5,015 nucleotides of DNA from positions 1-5,015 of the forward strand of contig JAGRHW010000274.1 in the NCBI GenBank assembly GCA_020444765.1. The letters are read 5' to 3'. The stretch is from Gammaproteobacteria bacterium. Its GTDB lineage: Bacteria > Pseudomonadota > Gammaproteobacteria > Granulosicoccales > Granulosicoccaceae. The notes under the pieces are model-generated. The model was not told where the DNA came from and did not search any database. It was given only the letters and a program-made list of their open reading frames with translations. Below are positions 1 to 5,015 of this stretch, piece by piece (position 1 is the stretch's first letter; every line of letters begins with the position of its first letter). Position numbers and translations under genes: made by a program.

Positions 1-1249
1 TCACGCCACGGAAAATCGTCCCCGTGGAAATATCCCCGACCACCGACTGCAGAATGAACACATTCAAACCAATCGGCGGCGTGATCATGCCGATCTCGGT
101 CACCACCACCACAAAGATCCCGAACCAGACGGGGTCATAACCCAGGGTAGTGATCACCGGAAAAAAAATCGGCACCGTCAACAGCAGCAGGGAGAGGCTT
201 TCGAACACACAGCCCAGCAGGATGTAGATCAAGGCAATGACCAGGATGACACCCAAAGGCGGCCAGCCGTGACTGGTCACAAACTCAACCAGCGCGCCGG
301 GTAAGTCCGCCAGATTCATGAAATTGGAAAACAGCGCCGCGCCAATCAGCACCAGAAACAGTCCGGCGGTTGTCAGAGCGGTTTCGCGCAGCACTTCAAA
401 GGTGTCAGCCAGGCTGAGCCGCCGTCTGAAAAGCGCGATCAAAAATGCACCCATGGCACCCATCCCGGCTACTTCAGTCGGCGAGAATGTCAGATTCAGC
501 GGTGCAAAATCAAAAATGCCGTAAAGCCCGCCAATAATGATGACAAACAGCAAAACCACCGCCCAGACCGATACCAGGGCCAGACCGCGTTCACGCCAGC
601 TATGGACTTCACCGCAGGGGCCGGCCTCGGGGTTGATGAAAACCGTCCAGCGCACCGCCAGTAGGTAAAACAGGATACCAATCAAGCCTGGCACCACACC
701 GGCCACAAACAGCTTGCCAATAGAGGTTTCGGTGAGCAGACCATAGATCACCAGAATCACCGAAGGCGGAATAAGAATTCCCAGCGTCCCGCCGGCAGCC
801 ACCGAGGCGGTGGAAAGTTGATCAGCGTAACCATAACGGCGCATTTCCGGAATCGCCACCTTGGACATGGTCGCCGCAGTAGCCAGCGATGAACCACTGA
901 TCGCCGAAAAACCACCACAAGCCACCACGGTTGCCATCGCCAGACCGCCGCGCATATGGCCCAGAAACGCATTACCCAAAGCGTAAAGCTCACGGCTCAA
1001 ACCGCCTTTATTGATGAACAAACCCATCAGGACAAACAGCGGAATCACCGACAGGCCGTAATCCTGCGCGGTATCGGTGATCTGCCGCGCCGCCATCGAC
1101 ACGGCCGGCACATAGGAAGAAAGCTCCAGCATACCGCCACGCTCGTGGGCAATACCTAGCACGCCGATAAACCCCATGGCAAAGGCGATCGGCACACGCA
1201 GTAACACCAGCACCAGCACACAAACAAAACCGAGCAAGGCTTCAAACAT
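1..1249 (-). CDS. dctM: TRAP transporter large permease subunit DctM (3' end outside window)
   Basis: Large membrane subunit of a TRAP transporter, which forms the transport path in the inner membrane and imports organic acids with a sodium (or proton) gradient. 416 residues are visible with no frameshift; DctM proteins are usually about 425 to 440 long, so only a short C-terminal piece is missing. The protein is hydrophobic throughout, with many membrane segments. Family-typical stretches include ISGSSLATAA (residues 117-126), GILIPPSVILVIYG (157-170) and MITPPIGLN (388-396), the two PP-containing motifs lying in the two halves of the protein. The fragment ends in GTIFRGV, which normally precedes the last helix. 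The ATG at 1249 overlaps the end of dctQ by 8 nt (ATGTTTGA) and has GGAGG 8 nt upstream, so translation is probably coupled to dctQ. The family is certain; the substrate cannot be told from this subunit. Confidence 0.96.
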   Translation of the reverse strand, partial: MFEALLGFVCVLVLVLLRVPIAFAMGFIGVLGIAHERGGMLELSSYVPAVSMAARQITDTAQDYGLSVIPLFVLMGLFINKGGLSRELYALGNAFLGHMRGGLAMATVVACGGFSAISGSSLATAATMSKVAIPEMRRYGYADQLSTASVAAGGTLGILIPPSVILVIYGLLTETSIGKLFVAGVVPGLIGILFYLLAVRWTVFINPEAGPCGEVHSWRERGLALVSVWAVVLLFVIIIGGLYGIFDFAPLNLTFSPTEVAGMGAMGAFLIALFRRRLSLADTFEVLRETALTTAGLFLVLIGAALFSNFMNLADLPGALVEFVTSHGWPPLGVILVIALIYILLGCVFESLSLLLLTVPIFFPVITTLGYDPVWFGIFVVVVTEIGMITPPIGLNVFILQSVVGDISTGTIFRGV

Positions 1250-1751
1250 GGCTGTCTCCTCCCGGCGCCTTGCCAAACAACTCGATAAGCCCCTTAAGCA
1301 AGGTAGCCACTGCGGTCAAGGCCACCGCAAAGGTAATAAAACCCAGTACCAGGTATTGCGGAAGACGCAAAAATTCGGTGACCTCGCCGTAGCTTTGCGT
1401 GCGCTCCACCAACACCCACAAACGCTGCACCGGCCAGTACAGAATGATGCCGGTAAAAACGTCAATCAGCCCACGCTGAATCCGCTCGACCCGCCAGGCA
1501 CGAAACAAGGGGTCCAGCAGATCGACCGATATCGCCCCGCCGCGAACCATCATGACCGGCAAGGAAGCAAACACGAGAACCGCCATAAAAATACGCGTTA
1601 ACTCAGTCGCCACCTGAATCGGCGCGTTAAACAAGGAACGCATCATGACGTCGGAAAACGTCATCAGCATCAACGCAAAAAGTGCTGCCGATGCCAGCAG
1701 CATCAGCAAAAAATCCGCCCAACGGGTCAGCCGCTCAACCACCGGCAACAT
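1242..1751 (-). CDS. dctQ: TRAP transporter small permease subunit DctQ
   Basis: Small membrane subunit of the TRAP transporter, which partners DctM in the inner membrane. The protein has 169 residues and about four hydrophobic segments (roughly 12-32, 48-68, 92-112 and 131-155), as expected for the family. Family-like features are the D34/R38 pair in SDVMMR after the first helix, E50 at the start of the second, and the RGGAISVDLL stretch (70-79) that corresponds to the usual G-x-I-x-V-D motif. The same frame is open up to a GTG at 1817, but that longer form would run through a perfect hairpin (1781-1804) and add 22 residues that do not look like DctQ. The ATG at 1751 has GGAGG 8 nt upstream and is chosen instead. 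It lies 77 nt after the dctP stop and its end overlaps dctM. Confidence 0.94.
   Translation of the reverse strand: MLPVVERLTRWADFLLMLLASAALFALMLMTFSDVMMRSLFNAPIQVATELTRIFMAVLVFASLPVMMVRGGAISVDLLDPLFRAWRVERIQRGLIDVFTGIILYWPVQRLWVLVERTQSYGEVTEFLRLPQYLVLGFITFAVALTAVATLLKGLIELFGKAPGGDSHV
1258..1262 (-). promoter_or_regulatory. Ribosome binding site of dctM, inside dctQ
   Basis: GGAGG on the minus strand, 8 nt before the dctM ATG, within a longer GGGAGGAGA purine stretch. It lies inside the last codons of dctQ. Together with the 8-nt gene overlap this supports translational coupling of the two membrane subunits. Confidence 0.8.
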
Positions 1752-1759
1752 CACCCAAT

Positions 1760-1764
1760 CCTCC
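1760..1764 (-). promoter_or_regulatory. Ribosome binding site that sets the dctQ start
   Basis: GGAGG on the minus strand, 8 nt before the ATG at 1751. It lies just downstream of the dctP-dctQ hairpin and decides between this ATG and the upstream GTG at 1817, which has no comparable site. Confidence 0.82.
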
Positions 1765-1780
1765 ACAAACTCACAGGAAA

Positions 1781-1804
1781 CGGGCAGCCCGAACGGGCTG
1801 CCCG
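1781..1804 (-). terminator. GC-rich hairpin between dctP and dctQ (attenuator or mRNA-protecting stem-loop)
   Basis: A perfect inverted repeat: CGGGCAGCCCG (1781-1791), two bases, then CGGGCTGCCCG (1794-1804). In RNA it folds as a 10-bp, almost all-GC stem with a four-base loop. It begins 24 nt after the dctP stop codon. On the minus strand it is followed by only TTTCC, so it is a weak intrinsic terminator at best. Hairpins in this position are known in binding-protein transporter operons, where they let the periplasmic protein be made in excess of the membrane parts, by partial termination or by protecting the upstream mRNA from 3' decay. The structure is seen directly; the role is inferred. 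Confidence 0.75.
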
Positions 1805-1828
1805 GCATGACAGACACGAAAGCCGGTC

Positions 1829-2845
1829 TTATTGTTCTTCAGCCGCGTTTTTCAGCATCTCAACAATCGCCTGGGCATCGACACCACTAGCACTGACCTC
1901 ATCGATGATCGCCTGGGTCACGCCTGCAGTACGCTTGACGAACTCAGCCTGATCGGCTTCCGTGGCTGTATTAATGGAGTTGCCTTCAGTCGCTCTCGTG
2001 CCTTCTTCGCCAATGACATCGATTTCATCCCAGATTCGCCCCAGTTCCCGGCTTAGCCGCTCACCGAACACTTTTTCGTCAAGCACCTTGCGAATATCCT
2101 CAGGCAAGGCAGCGAAAGCATCTTCATTCATCACAAAGGCAAAGGAAAAACGTCCGAAACCACCCGGCATGGTGTAGACGTTCTGCGCCACCTCGGTCAG
2201 ACGGAAACCCAAGCGGGTCTCCATTGGCATGAGCACACCGTCAGCAGCATGAGAAGCCAGAGTCTCGTAGACCTTGGGTGCCGGCACCTGAATACCACTT
2301 GCGCCCAGTTCATTGAGCATCCGCGCCATGGCATCACCGGTGCTGCGTAGTTTCATGCCTTGTATTTCACCTAACTGGGTAACTTTCTTTTCCGAATGCA
2401 ATTGCGCGGCACCATTGGTATGCAGCGCCAGTAATTTCAGCCCGCGATGCTCATTGGCTTTTTTCATGTGCTGTTCGTAGGCATGCCAATAGGCCGAGGA
2501 CAGTGCTTCGGTAGAGGCCGTGTAACCCGGCAACTCGACCAGCTTACTGCTCGGGAAACGCCCCGGCTGATAGGAGTGCGCGATAATGGCGATATCCGCC
2601 ACGCCGTCCTGAACCAGATCGGTTTGCGCCGGTGGAGGCCCCAGATCCAGCTTGACCTCGGCGGTCACACGACCATCGGTCGCCTCTTCGATCATTTCAA
2701 TAAAACGCGGCCACATCTTGGCATTGATGCCGTGCTGCGGCGAGGTCCAGCTGGAGATAATAAATTTATGATCCGCCGCCGTAGCTGCAAGCGGTGACAG
2801 TGCAAAAATACAACCCAGAGCCAGGCCCGAAAGCACTTTTTTCAT
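1829..2845 (-). CDS. dctP: TRAP transporter substrate-binding protein (DctP family)
   Basis: Periplasmic solute receptor of the TRAP system, which captures the substrate and delivers it to DctQM. The 338-residue length is typical. Residues 1-23 form a Sec signal peptide: MKK, a hydrophobic core, and an A-T-A site with predicted cleavage before A24. The mature part begins as a beta strand (HKFIISSW) followed by a helix ending in TDGRV, as in DctP proteins. The central GMKLRSTGDAM stretch (163-173) holds R167, which matches the arginine that usually forms a salt bridge to the substrate carboxylate. It is followed by the family's VYETLASHAADGVLMP region (192-207). The ATG at 2845 has GAGG 8 nt upstream. 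The gene follows the dioxygenase by 55 nt with no convincing terminator or promoter between, so it is probably in the same operon. A carboxylated, possibly aromatic, ligand is inferred from R167 and the neighbours. Confidence 0.95.
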   Translation of the reverse strand: MKKVLSGLALGCIFALSPLAATAADHKFIISSWTSPQHGINAKMWPRFIEMIEEATDGRVTAEVKLDLGPPPAQTDLVQDGVADIAIIAHSYQPGRFPSSKLVELPGYTASTEALSSAYWHAYEQHMKKANEHRGLKLLALHTNGAAQLHSEKKVTQLGEIQGMKLRSTGDAMARMLNELGASGIQVPAPKVYETLASHAADGVLMPMETRLGFRLTEVAQNVYTMPGGFGRFSFAFVMNEDAFAALPEDIRKVLDEKVFGERLSRELGRIWDEIDVIGEEGTRATEGNSINTATEADQAEFVKRTAGVTQAIIDEVSASGVDAQAIVEMLKNAAEEQ

Positions 2846-2853
2846 CTTTTTTT

Positions 2854-2857
2854 CCTC
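2854..2857 (-). promoter_or_regulatory. Ribosome binding site of dctP
   Basis: GAGG followed by an A-rich spacer (AAAAAAAG), 8 nt before the dctP ATG. The unstructured A-rich spacer suggests efficient initiation, which suits an abundant periplasmic binding protein. Confidence 0.65.
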
Positions 2858-2900
2858 GTTTTGTGTTATTCAATCGACGGCCAGGATGCCGCCGACACGG

Positions 2901-3905
2901 TTATTTTTGATCTCGTTTCAGACTTTCCCACCATCCGCAGTCGGCAGGCATTGCGACATGATTGCCAGGCAGCACTTGCACCGGCTGCCGCAGTCCATTA
3001 TCAGCGTTACGCTTTTGCAGCGCGCGTGCTACGGCATTGGCTTCGTCACTCAACCAGCTTCGGTTATGCCCCCAAATACTGGGACCATCAGTGAGTTCCT
3101 CGGCCTGCCAGTCCTCGGGATTTATCTCTCGCCCTCCCCAACCGTACTCGACCATGAACTTCGACGGCGTATAGGTATAGAACGAGGTCATGTAGTCATT
3201 GGTATGACGGCCCAGGGTCACTCCGATCTCCTCTCCTCGCTGCTGGGCCAGATCGTAGGCATGACCGACATCATCGAAATGCATCAGCTCCATCATGAGA
3301 TGATGCACGCCTTTCTGCCCGGTCTCGACCAGCGCCAGGCTGTGATGCCGTGGGTTAACGTGCAGAAAGTAAGCTTTGAAAGGCGCCAGCACGTAATCGG
3401 AAATACCAAAGCCCAGCGTTTGGGTATAGAAAGGCAGAAGGTCATCCAGACTTTCGCAGGTCAGTACCGCATGGCCGAGGCCCATCGCGCCGGTACGAAA
3501 ACCGCCGATATTACGCCCCGGGCGAAAGGGTTCACTGGCTGTTTCCGCCCCGTGAAAAAGTTCGATGCGGTTGCCACCCGGATCAAGAAACCAGATCAGC
3601 TCGCGGACAAAACGCTGCTGAGCCAAAGCGCCATCGTCGTAATAGACGGCGACACCGGCGGCTTCCAGCCGCGCGGCCATGGCTTGCAAGGCGGCGGCGT
3701 CCTGCATTTCCCAGCCAAAATACTGCAAGGATGTCTTACCGTTTTCTTCAACATACAAACGCTGTCGGCGATCATCCATACGAAAAGCCGTGGTTTTCGA
3801 GGTCTTATCGACCGCCTGCAAACCGAGAAATTGCGTGCCAAAATCCGCCCAATCGGCGAGACTTTCGGCATTTACACCCAGATAGCCAAGTGCCAGGATT
3901 GTCAT
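2901..3905 (-). CDS. Two-domain type I extradiol ring-cleavage dioxygenase (BphC/HsaC-like)
   Basis: Cytoplasmic Fe(II) enzyme of the vicinal oxygen chelate fold that opens a catechol-type ring beside its hydroxyl groups using O2. The protein has 334 residues. The N-terminal domain (about 4-118, ending in FLDPGGNRIELFHG) is structural. The C-terminal domain (about 140-260) carries the active site. By alignment from memory with BphC, the iron ligands are H145 (GLGH), H202 (HHLMMEL) and E253 (MVEYGWGG); the helper residues are H188 (RHHSLAL), H234 (GRHTND) and Y243 (SFYTYTPS). All six are present. Residues from about 262 on form a tail including GPSIWGHNRSW, making it longer than classical BphC (about 290-300). 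The frame is open up to a TTG at 3989, but the ATG at 3905 has GGAGG 7 nt upstream and begins the conserved domain; the longer form would run into the lipocalin-like gene. The substrate (biphenyl-diol, steroid catechol, alkyl or carboxy catechol) is undecided. Confidence 0.94.
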   Translation of the reverse strand: MTILALGYLGVNAESLADWADFGTQFLGLQAVDKTSKTTAFRMDDRRQRLYVEENGKTSLQYFGWEMQDAAALQAMAARLEAAGVAVYYDDGALAQQRFVRELIWFLDPGGNRIELFHGAETASEPFRPGRNIGGFRTGAMGLGHAVLTCESLDDLLPFYTQTLGFGISDYVLAPFKAYFLHVNPRHHSLALVETGQKGVHHLMMELMHFDDVGHAYDLAQQRGEEIGVTLGRHTNDYMTSFYTYTPSKFMVEYGWGGREINPEDWQAEELTDGPSIWGHNRSWLSDEANAVARALQKRNADNGLRQPVQVLPGNHVAMPADCGWWESLKRDQK

Positions 3906-3912
3906 TTTATCT

Positions 3913-3917
3913 CCTCC
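3913..3917 (-). promoter_or_regulatory. Ribosome binding site that sets the dioxygenase start
   Basis: GGAGG in an AGGGGAGGAG purine run, 7 nt before the ATG at 3905 and within the 25-nt gap after the lipocalin-like gene. It is one of the strongest ribosome sites in the window and supports this ATG over the upstream in-frame TTG at 3989. Confidence 0.85.
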
Positions 3918-3930
3918 CCTTAGCCGCGAC

Positions 3931-4356
3931 TCAGGCCAGACGCTGCCATTCAAGGATCGCCCGCCGCGCTTCCGGTGAGCCTTCTTCAAGCCGCGCGATC
4001 AGTTGTAGATTGTCGCCTTCCAGGCGAGCCTGGCGTTTTTGCGTGCCGCCAACCCAGTTGGGAAAGGATGCAATCTCGATCTCGTGAAACACGCTGTCGT
4101 CCTCGACCCGATAAGTGCCGGCATAAAACAAGCCTGTCTCATAGGCACGGGCTTTTTCTGCCTCACTGGCATCCCATTGCCCGCCGGTCGTAAAAGGGCG
4201 CCGTGTTGCATCGGTTACCATGATGGTGACCCGGCCGTCACGGTATTCGGCAAAGCCGCTCAGCTTGTCACCCATTGGCAGGATCACACGTCCGTCATCG
4301 TATTCCTGGCGCCACGACAACAGCCCCCAACGCCCTTCAATATCAGTGTTTTGCAT
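3931..4356 (-). CDS. Lipocalin-like domain protein
   Basis: Small soluble protein of 141 residues, with no signal peptide or membrane segment, so probably cytoplasmic. It resembles the bacterial lipocalin-like domain family (Pfam Lipocalin_5 type): an N-terminal GRW (8-10), then PMGDKLSGFAEY (27-38) and a strand TIMV (44-47), then FYAGTY (77-82) and the highly typical HEIEIASFPNWVGGTQKR region (91-108), followed by the LEGDNLQL strand (112-119). These proteins form a small beta-barrel that could hold a hydrophobic ligand, but no biochemical role is established that I can name. The ATG at 4356 has GGAG 7 nt upstream. It lies 38 nt after the hydrolase and 25 nt before the dioxygenase, so it is co-transcribed with the ring-cleavage enzymes. 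Binding a pathway intermediate is a guess from context only. The family call rests on remembered motifs. Confidence 0.88.
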   Translation of the reverse strand: MQNTDIEGRWGLLSWRQEYDDGRVILPMGDKLSGFAEYRDGRVTIMVTDATRRPFTTGGQWDASEAEKARAYETGLFYAGTYRVEDDSVFHEIEIASFPNWVGGTQKRQARLEGDNLQLIARLEEGSPEARRAILEWQRLA

Positions 4357-4394
4357 GGATTGTCTCCGCTTTTTAAGTTTGTTCTATACGTTGT

Positions 4395-5015
4395 TCAGGC
4401 GATGCCTTGGGCAAGAAACGGCTCGACAATAGCGAGGAATTCACGGCCTTTTTCTATCTGTACCCAATGCCCGCACTGCTCGATCGGATACAGCGTCGCG
4501 TTGGGCAGATGCCCGGCCAGCGCTTCGGACACCGCAAACGGAATCACCTGATCATCACGCCCGTGGATGATGGCCGTCGGCTGGCTAATCTTCCTCAAGG
4601 CCTCATCACTCAGCGCCAGTCTATCCACACCTTCCTGACGCGGTGGCGGAAACAGGCTTGCAAAACGTTCCTGCACATCGGCGCGGATACTGGCGCGATA
4701 ACGCATGTCGACCAGGTCATCGCTGATGATCGAGTGATCGTAGGCAAAAATATGCAGCAGCTCGCGCATTGCATCGGGCGATGGCTGATAACCCCAGACC
4801 TTTTCCAGGCCTTCGGTAATCGGGAAGCTCACGCCAACCGAGCCCATCAGCACCAACTTGCCGACACGCTCTGGATGCAGGCTTGCAGTTTTCAGGGCGA
4901 TCGCGCCACCGAAGGAGTTGCCGATAATCGCCACTCTCTCCAGGTTCAGCGCATCCAGCAGGCCGATCACCTGGCCAACCCAGTTTTCCGGCGTCGCGGA
5001 AAAATCCGCCGGGGT
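4395..5015 (-). CDS. Alpha/beta hydrolase, meta-cleavage product (2-hydroxymuconic semialdehyde-type) hydrolase, 5' end outside window
   Basis: C-C bond hydrolase that splits the ring-opened product of extradiol cleavage into 2-hydroxypenta-2,4-dienoate and an acid. 206 residues are visible, beginning in frame at the right edge (TPADFSATPENW); the family is usually about 280 long, so roughly 70 to 80 N-terminal residues, including the oxyanion-hole region, are missing. The catalytic triad is complete: Ser34 of the visible part in the nucleophile elbow GNSFGG, Asp155 in HGRDDQVIP and His183 in CGHWVQIE. The stretch MGSVGVSFPITEGLEKVWGY and the later YRASIR and FPPPRQ are close to XylF/DmpD-type enzymes as I remember them. 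A GTG at 4970 is in frame but lies within the fold, so it is not the start. Its dioxygenase partner two genes downstream supports the role. The exact substrate (alkyl, aryl or steroid side chain) is open. Confidence 0.9.
   Translation of the reverse strand, partial: TPADFSATPENWVGQVIGLLDALNLERVAIIGNSFGGAIALKTASLHPERVGKLVLMGSVGVSFPITEGLEKVWGYQPSPDAMRELLHIFAYDHSIISDDLVDMRYRASIRADVQERFASLFPPPRQEGVDRLALSDEALRKISQPTAIIHGRDDQVIPFAVSEALAGHLPNATLYPIEQCGHWVQIEKGREFLAIVEPFLAQGIA

Noticed and set aside
1176..1601. 141-codon open frame on the plus strand opposite dctQ and the dctM start
   Set aside because: The translation is rich in K, Q, N, T and H, typical of the antisense of a hydrophobic membrane protein; dctQ explains the region.
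2846..2900. Possible terminator or promoter between the dioxygenase and dctP
   Set aside because: Only a weak CGGC/GCCG pairing with a long loop and no T run is seen, and no convincing -35/-10 pair. Read-through is the simpler reading.
2886..3923. 345-codon open frame on the plus strand opposite the dioxygenase
   Set aside because: It mirrors the dioxygenase gene, whose full active site and ribosome site show it is the real gene. The antisense translation has no recognisable domain and no gene-like context on the plus strand.
4213..4231. Near-palindrome GGTTACCAT/GATGGTGACC resembling an operator
   Set aside because: It lies inside the lipocalin-like coding region, encodes a core beta strand, and contains a mismatch; chance is likely.
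4039..4551. 170-codon open frame on the plus strand across the lipocalin-like gene and hydrolase end
   Set aside because: It runs antisense across two real genes and their gap, and its translation shows no family features.
4997..5008. Short palindrome CGGA-AAAA-TCCG near the right edge
   Set aside because: A 4-bp stem within the hydrolase coding sequence, far too short to support a regulatory role.

Overview
All six genes in this window lie on the minus strand and appear to form one operon, read from right to left. Every gap between genes is short (25 to 55 nt, apart from a 77-nt dctP-dctQ gap with a hairpin), and dctQ and dctM overlap by 8 nt. Every start inside the window has a good Shine-Dalgarno sequence. 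The moderately high GC, the strong GGAGG-type ribosome sites and the protein types suggest a proteobacterium. A marine or environmental gammaproteobacterium is my guess, but the sequence does not prove it.

Right part (about 5015 to 2901): a meta-cleavage module for aromatic compounds. In transcription order it holds (1) an alpha/beta hydrolase of the meta-cleavage-product hydrolase type (XylF/DmpD/BphD-like), cut at its N-terminus by the window edge; (2) a small lipocalin-like protein of unknown role; and (3) a two-domain type I extradiol dioxygenase with the whole BphC-type active site intact. The dioxygenase would open a catechol-type ring next to its hydroxyl groups, and the hydrolase would then split the ring-opened product by C-C hydrolysis.

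Left part (2845 to 1): a tripartite TRAP transporter in the usual order. It consists of a periplasmic binding protein with signal peptide (dctP), the small membrane subunit (dctQ) and the large permease (dctM, whose last residues lie beyond the left edge). A perfect GC-rich hairpin sits between dctP and dctQ. It probably lowers expression of the membrane subunits relative to the binding protein.

Together the genes suggest uptake of an organic acid, probably aromatic, with degradation through an extradiol route. The actual substrate cannot be read from the sequence. Two starts were moved downstream from the longest possible reading frame because of clear ribosome sites: dctQ to 1751 and the dioxygenase to 3905. 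No RNA gene, mobile element, CRISPR array or gene-free stretch over 300 bases was seen. I found no sign of a wholly new system. The most unusual points are the pairing of an extradiol module with a TRAP transporter, the lipocalin-like partner, and the dioxygenase's C-terminal extension.
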